Assembly (NCBI RefSeq): GCF_901538265.1
Contig: NZ_LR593886.1
Location: 5,539,738 to 5,603,737 of the forward strand
From: Gemmata massiliana
GTDB lineage: Bacteria > Planctomycetota > Planctomycetia > Gemmatales > Gemmataceae
DNA: 64,000 bases
Reading direction: 5' to 3'
Below, one piece after another: positions 1 through 9,164 of the stretch; positions within the stretch are counted from its first letter, which is position 1; every line of letters begins with the position of its first letter. The notes below the pieces were generated by a model, which worked only from the letters and a program-made list of their open reading frames with translations, searched no databases and was not told the DNA's origin. The position numbers and the translations under genes are program-made.

Positions 1-2
1 GC

Positions 3-2063
3 GTGCCCGCCTACGCTTCGCTTGTCGCGCCGTGGCCGAACCAGGCGTTCGCCACGGCCCGGGTGCCCGGGCGCGTCGTTCGCGTGGCCGTCACCCCTGG
101 GCAACGGATCGCAGTCGGGGACACGATCGCCGAAATCGAGAGCCTGGAAATCGACACGCTCCAGCTCGACGTCCTCGCGGCCCGCACCGATATCGCGCTG
201 GCCGAAAAGCAGGTCGCGGAACTCACCAAATCGGCCGACGCGGGAGCGGTCGCGGGGCAAATGGTGATCGACGCTCAGACGCGGCTCGCGCGGAACCGCA
301 ACGCCCTCGACCTCGCCCGCGGCAAGTGGCTCGGGCTAGGGCTGCCCGCAGCACGGCTCGATGAGCTGCTGCGCCGCGGAGAGGTGCTGCCCGGCCTCGC
401 GCTCCCCGTAACGGCCCCCGTATCCGGAACTGTGGCCCGCGCCGATCTGACGACGGGCAAAGTGGTGGAACCGGCCGAACAACTGGCCGAAGTCATCGAT
501 CTCTCGACGGTCTGGGTCCGGATCGAGGTGCTGGAGAAGGATCTGCGCCGAATCGCGGTGGGTCAACTGGTCGAGTTGCACCTGGCCGCGTATCCGGGTG
601 AGGTATTCCGAACAACGGTTCGAGCCAGGAGTCAGTACCTCGACGCCACAACGAACGTGACCACCGCGTGGGCGGAACTCGCCAACCCGAGCGGGTCCGA
701 ACCGCGGTTCCGGCCGGGTATGTCCGGTCAGGCGCACCTCGTCGTAACCGACGAAGCGCCCGTACCTTCTGCGAGCGCGAATCGCCCACCTTCCCGCAAA
801 CATCGATTAACGGTCCCCGCCACCGCAATCCTTCGCGAAGGGGTGGAGCGGTTCGTGCTCGTGGAGGAAGCGAACGCTGTCGGCTCATCGGAGTACCGCA
901 AGGTGCCGGTGGTGGTGGGGCGCGCGGCCGGCGGTCGGGTCGAGGTCATCGCGGGCGGGGTCTTCGCGGGCGACCGCGTGGTTACGCGCGGCGGGCACGA
1001 ACTCGGGCCGTTCTTCGCGCCGACCGTGCTGCGCCCCACCCCAGAAGCCGCGCGCAACATCGGGCTTCGGGTCGAACCGGCGCGGGTCGTTGCGCTCGAC
1101 GAGATCCGCACTCTGGACGGCGCGGTGGACGTCCCGCCCGCGCACCGCGGGTTCGCCGCGTCCCAGCTCGCGGGCACGATCCATTCGATCAAAACCGATC
1201 GCGGACGCTCGGTAACCGCGGGCGAAGTGCTGGGAGAAGTGTTCAGCCCGGAACTCCTGACGATGCAGCAAGAACTGCTCCGGATTCACCTGGAAGTCGC
1301 ACTCGCGGTCGACCGCCTCGACCGGCTGCGATCCGCGGGCGTAGGGGTCGCGGCCACGCGGGTGTGGGAACAAGAGAGCCAAGTGAAAACCCTGAAGGCC
1401 CAAGCGGACGCGCTCCGGCGCAAGCTCCTCACTGTGGGCCTGATCTCGACACAAATCGACCAGCTCCTAGCAGACAAACGGCCGGTCGGATTCGCCCCGG
1501 TCCGCGCCCCCTTCGCCGGGGTCGTGGTGAATTTTGACAAAGTGCTGGGGCAGGCCGCGGCCGCGCACGAATCACTGTTTGAGGTGCGCGACCCGGCCGC
1601 ACGTGCGCCGATTCGAGGGTTCGTGCCCGAACGCGACACGGACCGAATCAAGCCCGGCCAGGTCGTGCGCGCCCGATTAATCGCTGACCCGAATTTCGTG
1701 GGGCGCGGGGTCGTGGCCCGGAGCGGCGGAACCTTCGGCGCGGAGAACCGCACGCAATCGATCTGGGTGGACCTTGATACCGGCTCCGCGCCCGCGTTGC
1801 TACACGGCCAACTGGCCACGTTGTCGATCGTGCTCGGTCAGCGCCCCCTGGCCCTGGCCGTTCCTCGGTCCTCGGTGGCCACCGAAGGCACAGCGGCGTT
1901 CGTATTCGTGCAAAAGACAGATGGAACACTCGACCGGCGCCCCGTTGAGATCGGACCAACCGACGACCGGTTCGTAACAATCACGCGCGGCTTGGCCGAT
2001 GGCGAACCGGTCGCGGTGGCCGGAGTGAACGAACTGATGACCGCGTTCTCGTCACTCCGGTAG
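3..2063 (+). CDS. RND efflux periplasmic adaptor with two tandem adaptor modules (5' partial)
   Basis: Membrane-fusion (HlyD/CusB-type) subunit that would bridge the inner-membrane RND pump encoded just downstream to an outer-membrane channel. The reading frame is open to the left edge and codon 1 here is a GTG, so the true start and signal peptide are probably upstream. Two adaptor modules are visible in one chain. The first has a barrel-sandwich half at about residues 20-60, a helical hairpin at 60-130, a second half at 135-165 and a beta-barrel to about 260. The second restarts at about 370-414 with a new barrel-sandwich half, a hairpin and a barrel, and ends at 686. Normal adaptors have one module in about 350-450 residues. 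The stop lies 8 nt before the pump gene, so they are surely co-transcribed. The family call is firm; the substrate (heavy metal or drug) is not determined. Confidence 0.85.
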   Translation: MPAYASLVAPWPNQAFATARVPGRVVRVAVTPGQRIAVGDTIAEIESLEIDTLQLDVLAARTDIALAEKQVAELTKSADAGAVAGQMVIDAQTRLARNRNALDLARGKWLGLGLPAARLDELLRRGEVLPGLALPVTAPVSGTVARADLTTGKVVEPAEQLAEVIDLSTVWVRIEVLEKDLRRIAVGQLVELHLAAYPGEVFRTTVRARSQYLDATTNVTTAWAELANPSGSEPRFRPGMSGQAHLVVTDEAPVPSASANRPPSRKHRLTVPATAILREGVERFVLVEEANAVGSSEYRKVPVVVGRAAGGRVEVIAGGVFAGDRVVTRGGHELGPFFAPTVLRPTPEAARNIGLRVEPARVVALDEIRTLDGAVDVPPAHRGFAASQLAGTIHSIKTDRGRSVTAGEVLGEVFSPELLTMQQELLRIHLEVALAVDRLDRLRSAGVGVAATRVWEQESQVKTLKAQADALRRKLLTVGLISTQIDQLLADKRPVGFAPVRAPFAGVVVNFDKVLGQAAAAHESLFEVRDPAARAPIRGFVPERDTDRIKPGQVVRARLIADPNFVGRGVVARSGGTFGAENRTQSIWVDLDTGSAPALLHGQLATLSIVLGQRPLALAVPRSSVATEGTAAFVFVQKTDGTLDRRPVEIGPTDDRFVTITRGLADGEPVAVAGVNELMTAFSSLR

Positions 2064-2071
2064 GGGGATAT

Positions 2072-5000
2072 ATGCTCGATCGTGTGATCGCGTTCTCGCT
2101 CCAGAACCGGGGGCTCGTGCTCATCGCCGCTCTCGCGGTCGTTATTGGGGGCGCGTACCAACTCACCCGCACCCCGGTGGACGTGTTCCCGGACCTGAAC
2201 CGCCCCACGGTCACCATTCTCACCGAGGCGCCCGGGCTGGCCCCCGAAGAGGTCGAAGCGCTCGTCACCCGGCCACTGGAGTACGCGCTGAACGGCGCGA
2301 CCGGGGTGAAGCGGGTGCGGTCCGCGTCGGGCATCGGGCTGTCGGTCGTGTGGGTCGAGTTCGATTGGGGCACCGACGTGTACCAGGACCGTCAGGTCGT
2401 CTCGGAGCGGCTCCAACTCGTGCGCAGCCGGCTGCCGCAAGATGCGAACCCGGTGATGGCCCCGATCTCGTCGATCATGGGCGAGGTCATGCTCATCGGG
2501 TTGCGCCCGGCCGAACCGCCGAAGTCACCCGACGAGGAACTTGCCCGCGGGATGGACCTGCGCACGTTCGGAGAGTTCACCGTTCGCAACCGGCTGATCG
2601 CGATCGACGGCGTCTCCCAGGTCACGGTAATGGGCGGGCACCTCAAGCAGTACCAGGTGGTCACGTCCCCGGCGCGCCTCGCGGCCCAAAAGGTAACGCT
2701 CCAGCAACTCACCGACGCGGTGGAGAAATCCTACGTACTGGCGGGCGGCGGCGTGATGGAGCGCGGCACGCAGGAATCGCTCATCCGCATTAGCGGGCAC
2801 GCACTGAGCCTGGACCAGATCGAAGACACGCCGGTCGTCTGGCGCGACGGGCGCGCGATCCGGGTGCGCGAAGTGGCGGACGTCCGGTTCGCCGGCCCGG
2901 TGCGCCGCGGGGACGGCAGCACGCGCGTAAAAGAAGGTGACACGATCGCGGGCGGACCGTCGGTCATTCTCACCGTGCAGAAGCAGCCGGGCGCGAACAC
3001 CCTCGAACTGACCCCGAAACTGGACCGGGCGCTGGACGACCTCCAGCGCGACGCCCCGCCCGGCGTGGTCGTGGAGCGCCGGGTGTTCCGGCAGGCCGAC
3101 TTCATTCAGACCGCGATCGATAACGTCGTCGAGGCCGTTCGGGACGGGACCGTGTGGGTATTCGTGGTGCTGCTCCTGTTCCTGGCGAGCATCCGAACGA
3201 GCGTCATCACGATGACCGCGATCCCGATCTCGATCCTGGTCACGGTGCTGGTGTTCGCGTACTTCGGGGTCACCATCAACACCATGACCCTCGGCGGGAT
3301 CGCGGTCGCAGTCGGCGAGCTGGTCGACGACGCGATTGTGGACGTGGAGAACATCTTCCGTCGGTTGCGCGAGAACCGGCAGAAGCCGGTCCCGGACCCG
3401 CCGCTCGAGGTGATCTTCCGCGCCTCCAGCGAAGTACGCAACTCGATCGTTTACGCCACGCTCATCGTGTGCCTCGTCGTGATGCCGCTGTTCGCACTGT
3501 CGGGACTGGAAGGGCGGATGTTTGCGCCGCTGGGCCTCGCGTACCTCGTCGCACTCCTCGCGTCGCTGGTCGTGTCGCTGACGGTAACGCCGGTGCTGGC
3601 GTCGTTCCTGTTGGGGCGCGCAAAAGCCCTGGCGCACCCGCGCGACCCGTTTCTGCTCCGCGCGCTCAAGTGGCTCGACGCGCGCGTGCTGCGGTTCACG
3701 CTCCGCCACCCGCGTCCGATCCTGGGCGCGGCACTCCTGCTGTCCGCGGGGTCCGCGTTCGCGGTGTTCGGAATGGGTTCCGAGTTCCTGCCCCCGTTCA
3801 ACGAGGGCACCGTTACGGTAAGCCTGCAACTCGCGCCGGGCACCAGTTTGGCCGAGAGCGGGCGAATCGCGGCGCGCGCCGAGCAGTCGCTTTTGCAGAT
3901 CCCCGAAGTCGTATCGGTATCGCGGCGCACCGGGCGCGCAGAACAAGACGAGCACGCAGAGGGCGTGAACACGTCCGAACTTGACGTGCGATTAACCCCG
4001 CACGAGCGCCCGAAGCCCGGATTCGGATACGCGCTCCTGCGTGCGGTCCCCGGGTTGCACAGGTACGGCATCGAGAAGTCCGGTCGGCCGCACGATCAGG
4101 TTCTCGCGGACGTCCGCGATCGCGTAAGCGGCATCCCGAACGTGAACGCGAACGTCGGTCAACCGATCAGCCACCGGCTCGATCACGTTATGTCCGGGGT
4201 GCGCGCCCAGGTCGCAGTGAAGGTGTTCGGGCCGGACCTCCAAGAATTGCGGAACGCCGCGCAGGAGATCCGCGACGCGCTGGCCGCGATCCCCGGCGTG
4301 GTAGACCTCCAGGTCGAACCGCAGGTGGAGATTTCGCAGGTTCGGCTCCGCGTGAAGGCACTGGAAGCCGCCCGGTACGGCCTCGCCCCTGGCGACGTAG
4401 CCCGACTACTCGAAACCGCGTACAAGGGCCGCGTCGTCGCGACCGTCCTGGACGCGGAGAAATTCTTCAGTTTGGTCGTCTGGTACGACGAAGGTTCGCG
4501 GAACTCGCCTTCAGTGATCGGCCAGACCGTACTCGATACGCCGTCCGGCAAGCGGGTCGCACTCGATCAGGTCGCGGAGGTACTGGACACCACCGGCCCG
4601 AACACGCTCAACCACGAGAACGTGGCGCGCCGGATCGTGGTGTCGTGCAACGTTCAGGGGCGCAGCCTGGGTGCGGTAGTCGCCGACATCAAACGGGCCG
4701 TTCGCCCGACCGAGGAGAAACTGCGTGCGAAGGGCGCCGAGTACCGGATCGAAGACGACGGTCAGTACCGGGCACAGCAGGAAGCGAACACCCGGCTCCT
4801 CGCGCTGGGCGCGCTCGCGGTGTTCGGCGTGTTCCTTCTCCTGTGCCAGTGCCTCGATTCGTGGCGCGCAGCGCTCATGGTTTTGGGCATCAACGTCCCG
4901 CTCGCCGGGTTGGGTGCAGTGGTCGCGCTCCTCGTCATTAACCGTCCGGACCCGGCCGCGCTCCAGGGGCTACCGTGGTGGAGGTGGCCGCAGGCGTGGT

Positions 5001-5383
5001 CCGCGGCCACCACACTCTCGGTCGCGCACTGGGTCGGGTTCATCACGCTCATCGGGATCGTGAGCCGCAACGGGATCATGATGATCGCCCACTACATCCA
5101 CCTGATGCGCGAAGAGGGCGAGTCCTTCGGGGAAGCGATGATCGTTCGCGGCAGCTTGGAACGACTGGCCCCCGTGCTCATGACCGCGGGCGTCGCGGTG
5201 ATCGGCCTCGTCCCGCTCGCGCTCGGCGGTGGACAACCGGGCAAGGAGATCCTCCACCCGCTCGCGGTGGTGGTGATCGGCGGGTTACTCACCTCGACCC
5301 TCATGGACCAAATTGTGACCCCAGCCGTGTTCCTGCTGTTCGGGCGCAAGGTGTATGTCCCGTCGCCTACTGATGCGAAATGA
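2072..5383 (+). CDS. RND family efflux transporter, CzcA/CusA-like
   Basis: Inner-membrane proton-driven pump of 1103 residues, the usual size for heavy-metal (HME) RND transporters. Visible are an N-terminal membrane anchor (about 9-28), a first periplasmic domain, a transmembrane bundle at about 350-520 that includes the TM4 charged stretch GELVDDAIVDVEN near residue 415, a second periplasmic domain, and a C-terminal bundle from about 910 with a MMIAHYIHLMREEGESFGEA loop typical of the family. ATG follows the adaptor stop by 8 nt with GGGGG as ribosome site. The paired Asp residues in TM4 are the expected proton relay. The CzcA/CusA assignment rests on overall similarity; the metal ligands were not identified, so the substrate is open. 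Confidence 0.9.
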   Translation: MLDRVIAFSLQNRGLVLIAALAVVIGGAYQLTRTPVDVFPDLNRPTVTILTEAPGLAPEEVEALVTRPLEYALNGATGVKRVRSASGIGLSVVWVEFDWGTDVYQDRQVVSERLQLVRSRLPQDANPVMAPISSIMGEVMLIGLRPAEPPKSPDEELARGMDLRTFGEFTVRNRLIAIDGVSQVTVMGGHLKQYQVVTSPARLAAQKVTLQQLTDAVEKSYVLAGGGVMERGTQESLIRISGHALSLDQIEDTPVVWRDGRAIRVREVADVRFAGPVRRGDGSTRVKEGDTIAGGPSVILTVQKQPGANTLELTPKLDRALDDLQRDAPPGVVVERRVFRQADFIQTAIDNVVEAVRDGTVWVFVVLLLFLASIRTSVITMTAIPISILVTVLVFAYFGVTINTMTLGGIAVAVGELVDDAIVDVENIFRRLRENRQKPVPDPPLEVIFRASSEVRNSIVYATLIVCLVVMPLFALSGLEGRMFAPLGLAYLVALLASLVVSLTVTPVLASFLLGRAKALAHPRDPFLLRALKWLDARVLRFTLRHPRPILGAALLLSAGSAFAVFGMGSEFLPPFNEGTVTVSLQLAPGTSLAESGRIAARAEQSLLQIPEVVSVSRRTGRAEQDEHAEGVNTSELDVRLTPHERPKPGFGYALLRAVPGLHRYGIEKSGRPHDQVLADVRDRVSGIPNVNANVGQPISHRLDHVMSGVRAQVAVKVFGPDLQELRNAAQEIRDALAAIPGVVDLQVEPQVEISQVRLRVKALEAARYGLAPGDVARLLETAYKGRVVATVLDAEKFFSLVVWYDEGSRNSPSVIGQTVLDTPSGKRVALDQVAEVLDTTGPNTLNHENVARRIVVSCNVQGRSLGAVVADIKRAVRPTEEKLRAKGAEYRIEDDGQYRAQQEANTRLLALGALAVFGVFLLLCQCLDSWRAALMVLGINVPLAGLGAVVALLVINRPDPAALQGLPWWRWPQAWSAATTLSVAHWVGFITLIGIVSRNGIMMIAHYIHLMREEGESFGEAMIVRGSLERLAPVLMTAGVAVIGLVPLALGGGQPGKEILHPLAVVVIGGLLTSTLMDQIVTPAVFLLFGRKVYVPSPTDAK

Positions 5384-6263
5384 AGACGGAAGAGTGAATG
5401 GCCACAAAGAGGCACAAAGGGCACAAAAAGAAAAGAAGACTGAGATCAGAGGGTAAAGAATTCAAAATTCGGGGCGACGCACGAACACTACGCCGCGGGT
5501 CTGATGACTGCCCACGATGTCGTTATCGGGTGGAAAGCCGATGACGGATCGGGACATCGTTAAGTTGGAACCGCCGTTCGTTAGCTACCTCGAACCAAAC
5601 CCCGATGCTTGCATCGGTCAGCGCTCCGGGTATCGTGTGATTCGTTCTCGCGGCCGATTTAGCTCGCTGCGTTGCAGCAGGACGATGTTGCGTCGTCCGA
5701 GAGACTTGATGCCTTCACCACACGAGGATCGCTGTTTCCGGCCCGCGTGGGGTTCCGTTCAAACTAGCGTCGGAACAGCCCGGCCCAACCCCGCCGCTTC
5801 GGGGTTGTGTTCAAACGCCAGTTCAAACGGACCCCGGCGGACCGGTGAGCGCTCCGCGTTCCAGGTCGGAAGTAAACGGTACGAGAGCACCCAGCGCGGC
5901 CGGAACACGGAGGTTCCGCACCCGCCCCGCGAGTCGAACGCCCGAACACTGCGCCGGTTGGATCGGTACGATCGCTACCACCGCGGCAACAGTTCTGGAA
6001 CGGGGCCGTTTAATGTGGGAGTGAGCAGGTACTATCTCCCACCCGCTCGTTAGCACTCGCGGTTCGCCAAGAGGCTCCAAGCGAACCGCGAGTGCTAACG
6101 AGCGGGTGGAGTTGCGCAAATACAAGAACTAAACGACCCTGAGTTCTGGAACCGCGTTGTTGCGTCGCCCCTAAGCGCCCGATTAAAGTGGGAAGGTCGA
6201 ATTCCTACTCGATTCCTCTCCCACTCCTTAAAAATCCGGCCCGAAACGCCGGGGAAGCTGCCA
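5384..6263. other. 880-bp intergenic region with repeats, no convincing gene
   Basis: No open frame here has convincing protein character. Near 5400-5428 there is a short imperfect repeat of the unit GGCACAAAG, a simple dispersed motif. At 6040-6108 lies a 28-bp perfect inverted repeat, annotated separately. The rest shows short local repeats of CGGAAC/GAACG type and nothing recognisable as RNA or promoter. Confidence 0.6.
6040..6108. repeat. 28-bp perfect inverted repeat, 13-nt loop (hairpin family A)
   Basis: Arms 6040-6067 and 6081-6108 are exact reverse complements, beginning CACCCGCTCGTTAGCACTCG on the + strand, with a loop at 6068-6080. A degenerate relative with the same outer sequence CACCCGCTCGTT and inner CGCGGTTC lies at 25280-25344. 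No T-tract follows, so a rho-independent terminator is possible but not obvious. Confidence 0.9.
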
Positions 6264-7790
6264 ATGGATCTCTTCAACCGACGCGAGTTCCTAAACCGCT
6301 CCGCCCTTATCGCCGCCGCTGCCGCCGCCGGGTCCGTGGGGCGCGCCGACGACAAAACCTCCACAACCAAGGCGAAAGTGCAGGCCGACAAGCTCCGCGT
6401 CGCGGTGGTCGGCGTGAACGGGCGCGGGATGAGCCACGTGGACGGGTTCCTGGGCAAGAACAACTGCGAAATCACCACCGTGTGCGACTGCGACGAGGCA
6501 GCCATCGGGCGCGCGATGAAGGCCATCGAGGGCAAACAGGGCAAGGCCCCGCAGTACGAAAAGGACATTCGCAAGGTCGTCGAGAACAAGAACATCGACG
6601 TGATCTCGATCGCGACCCCGAACCACTGGCACGCGCTCATGGCGGTGTGGGCCATGCAGAACGGCAAGGACGTGTACGTCGAGAAGCCCGCGACGCACAA
6701 CGTCCACGAGGGCGCGATCATGACGGCCGCGGCCCGCAAGTACAAACGCATCTGTCAGGTCGGCACTCAGAGCCGCAGTAACCCGGGCATGCGCAAGGCG
6801 ATCGCCTATATTCGGGGCGGCAAGCTCGGGAAGGTCGATCTCGCGATCGGACTTTGCTACAAGCCGCGCAAGAGCATCGGGGACGTGGGGCTAAAGTCCG
6901 GCGACCAGAAGCCCCCGGCGACGATGGACTACGATCTCTGGTGCGGCCCGGCCCCGTTCAAGATGCCCCGGCGCAACAACCCGAACGACAAGTTCGGCAC
7001 GGTCCATTACAACTGGCACTGGGTCTGGGACACCGGCAACGGCGACCTCGGCAACCAGGGCGTCCACGAAATGGACAAGGCCCGTTGGGGCCTCGGCAAG
7101 ACGACCATGCCGAACACGGTGCTCAGCGCCGGCGGGCGGTTCGGGTACGTCGACGACGGCGAAACCGCCAACACGCAATTCTGTCTGTTCGACTACACCG
7201 ACGCGAAAATGATCTTCGAGGTGCGCGGGCTGGAAACGAAGGACTACAAGGGCGCGAAGGTCGGGAACATCTGGGTCGGCACCGAGGGCTACGTGGTGTG
7301 CCCGAACTACGCGGGCGGCATCGCCTACGACAAGGACGGCAAGGAGGTCACCCGCTTCGGTTGGGGGAAGGACTCGAAGGGCGACATGAAGTTCCTCGGC
7401 AGCGACCAGCACCACTTCGACAACTTCGTGAAGGCCGTGCGCAGCCGGAAGGTGGAAGACCTGAACTGCGACATCGCCGAGGGGCACCTCTCCGCGTCGC
7501 TGTGCCACCTCGCGAACATCAGCTACCGGCTCGGTACCGAACAGGCCATCGGCGCGAACACGAAGGTGAGCGACGATAAGAACGCGAACGAGTTCTTCTC
7601 CGCGATGCTGGCCCACCTGAAGGCGAACAAAGTCGATGTGGGCAGCGCCGCGGGGCGGTTCGGACCGGCGCTCTCCGTCGACACGAAAACGGAGCGCATC
7701 CTCAGCAGCAACAAGGCGCTCGCGGACCGAGCCAACGCGATGCTGTTCCGCGAGTACCGCAAGGGGTTCGAGCTGAAAGAGATCGTGTAA
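6264..7790 (+). CDS. Gfo/Idh/MocA family oxidoreductase, Tat-exported
   Basis: NAD(P)-dependent sugar or inositol type dehydrogenase of 508 residues. The N-terminus has a twin-arginine motif (N5-R6-R7-E8-F9-L10) followed by an Ala-rich hydrophobic run, so it is predicted to be exported folded with its cofactor. The Rossmann start RVAVVGVNGRG is near residue 46 and the family EKP motif is near 140, where the Lys is usually catalytic. The C-terminal half has the mixed beta-sheet domain with a WxxDTGNGDLGNQGVHEMD stretch common in planctomycete paralogues. Such genes are massively duplicated in this phylum and the sugar substrate cannot be read from sequence. Two GC-rich hairpins follow the stop. 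A second paralogue lies at 38994-40745. Confidence 0.9.
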   Translation: MDLFNRREFLNRSALIAAAAAAGSVGRADDKTSTTKAKVQADKLRVAVVGVNGRGMSHVDGFLGKNNCEITTVCDCDEAAIGRAMKAIEGKQGKAPQYEKDIRKVVENKNIDVISIATPNHWHALMAVWAMQNGKDVYVEKPATHNVHEGAIMTAAARKYKRICQVGTQSRSNPGMRKAIAYIRGGKLGKVDLAIGLCYKPRKSIGDVGLKSGDQKPPATMDYDLWCGPAPFKMPRRNNPNDKFGTVHYNWHWVWDTGNGDLGNQGVHEMDKARWGLGKTTMPNTVLSAGGRFGYVDDGETANTQFCLFDYTDAKMIFEVRGLETKDYKGAKVGNIWVGTEGYVVCPNYAGGIAYDKDGKEVTRFGWGKDSKGDMKFLGSDQHHFDNFVKAVRSRKVEDLNCDIAEGHLSASLCHLANISYRLGTEQAIGANTKVSDDKNANEFFSAMLAHLKANKVDVGSAAGRFGPALSVDTKTERILSSNKALADRANAMLFREYRKGFELKEIV

Positions 7791-7804
7791 CACCGGGGTA
7801 ACGT

Positions 7805-7835
7805 TCGCGGGCGCGGCAGTTGGTGGCGCCCGCGA
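7805..7835 (+). terminator. Stem-loop after the Gfo/Idh/MocA gene
   Basis: A 10-bp perfect stem (7805-7814 with 7826-7835, TCGCGGGCGC) closes an 11-nt loop, 15 nt after the stop codon. A second, 7-bp stem (7850-7856 with 7861-7867) follows. Neither has a clear U-tract, so termination is likely but unproven. Confidence 0.45.
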
Positions 7836-7894
7836 GTCGCGTCTCACAGCGGGGGCCACAGCCCCCGTTCGCTTTTCACCCGAGGGACTCTCCC

Positions 7895-8917
7895 ATGCGA
7901 TACGTGTACTTCGCGCTTCTACTGTGCGCGACGCCAAGCCCCGCCGCCGACTTCCCGCAACCCGCGCCCACCCGAGCCGACGAGCCGCTCGCGAAGAAAC
8001 TCTCTTATACAAAGGCCGCCGAGTACCTCGACGGTGTCGGCGTGAACTGGACGCGCGAGCGCGACTGCATCACGTGCCACACCAACATGCCGTACCTCAC
8101 CGCCCGCCCCTTACTGAAGGGCGACGCGGGCTGGAAAGAAGTGCGCAAGTACCTCGAAACCGACGTCACGAACTGGTCCGCGGGCGGAAAGCCTCGGGGC
8201 GAGGCCTACATCGTAGCAACGGCGTTCGCACTCGCGTACAACGACGCGCAGCAAGCCAACGCACTTCATGCGACAACCAAAGCGGCCCTCGATCGAATGT
8301 GGACCGTCCAGCGCGCGACCGGCGACTGGAAGTGGCTGAAGTGCGACTGGCCGCCGCTCGAACACGACGATTACTACGGCGCGGTCCTCGCCGCGCTCGC
8401 GGTCGGTTACGCACCCGGCGACTACGCCAAGACCGAAGCGGCCAAAGCTGGTGTCGCGAAACTGAAAACGTACCTGAAAAAGACCCCGGCACCCGACCTG
8501 CACCACACCGCGATGTTGCTCTGGGCGTCAACCAAGCTCGACGGGCTGCTCACGGCCGACGAACAAGCAAAGGCAATAAAGTCCCTCAAAGCGAAACAGC
8601 GTAAGGGCGGCGGGTGGTCGCTGCCGTCACTGGGTGAGTACAAGCGGCGCGACGCGGACAAGACGCCGAACGACCCGAACGCGGACAGCGACGGTTACGG
8701 GACCGGGTTCGTTACCTTCGTGCTGCTTCAAGCGGGCGAAAAGCCGAACGATCCCGCGCTCGCGGGCGCGATAAAATGGCTCAAAACGAACCAGCGCGCG
8801 AGCGGGCGCTGGTACACGCGATCGCTGAACAACGACAAGGCACACTACATCACCAACGCCGGTACCGCGTTCTGCGTACTGGCACTGAGTGCGGCCGGCG
8901 AGAAGGCGAACGAGTAG
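7895..8917 (+). CDS. Secreted alpha/alpha-toroid (squalene-cyclase-like) protein with CxxCH motif
   Basis: A 340-residue protein starting at the ATG at 7895, which places a signal peptide (about residues 1-18, ending PSPAA) directly at the N-terminus. It has the repeating helical pattern of prenyltransferase/squalene-cyclase toroids, with short QW-like ends such as KGGGWSLP and RASGRWYT. It is much too short for a triterpene cyclase and has no DxDD or VSDCTAE motif. Residues C58-I-T-C61-H62 form a canonical c-type haem attachment motif in an exported protein, followed by TNMPYL. It may therefore be a haem-bearing periplasmic protein rather than a cyclase. The preceding gene is an exported oxidoreductase. 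The function is unknown. Confidence 0.75.
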   Translation: MRYVYFALLLCATPSPAADFPQPAPTRADEPLAKKLSYTKAAEYLDGVGVNWTRERDCITCHTNMPYLTARPLLKGDAGWKEVRKYLETDVTNWSAGGKPRGEAYIVATAFALAYNDAQQANALHATTKAALDRMWTVQRATGDWKWLKCDWPPLEHDDYYGAVLAALAVGYAPGDYAKTEAAKAGVAKLKTYLKKTPAPDLHHTAMLLWASTKLDGLLTADEQAKAIKSLKAKQRKGGGWSLPSLGEYKRRDADKTPNDPNADSDGYGTGFVTFVLLQAGEKPNDPALAGAIKWLKTNQRASGRWYTRSLNNDKAHYITNAGTAFCVLALSAAGEKANE

Positions 8918-8948
8918 AGCCGACAAAAGAACCAGCCCGCACCTTATC

Positions 8949-9060
8949 CTGGGACCGCGGGCGTCCCGCCCGCTTCTGTAGTCTGCCGGTTCGGGTCGTG
9001 GTCGAGTGCCGTTACGACACCCGTACCCACACAAGGCGGGCGGGACGCCCGCGGTCCCAG
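8949..9060. repeat. 25-bp perfect inverted repeat with 62-nt spacer
   Basis: Arms 8949-8973 and 9036-9060 are exact reverse complements, starting CTGGGACCGCGGGCGTCCCG. The arm itself contains a smaller palindrome (GCGGGCGTCCCGCCCGC). It lies between the toroid gene and the WD40 gene, downstream of the former, and could serve as its terminator. It resembles dispersed hairpin elements and has no coding potential. Confidence 0.85.
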
Positions 9061-9164
9061 ATTAGCCCGGTACTTGTTACGTTCGTCCCCCTCGTCCGTC
9101 TGTGTATACTGGTCCCCATTGGTCCGCAATCACTTGCGCCGCTTGCTCCGAGTGTGAGGCCGCC

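Noticed and set aside
5517-6053. A 178-codon open frame between the RND pump and the Gfo/Idh/MocA gene
   Set aside because: Arg/Ser/Pro-rich composition without any motif; it ends inside the 28-bp hairpin and has no ribosome site. Typical of a chance frame in high-GC DNA.
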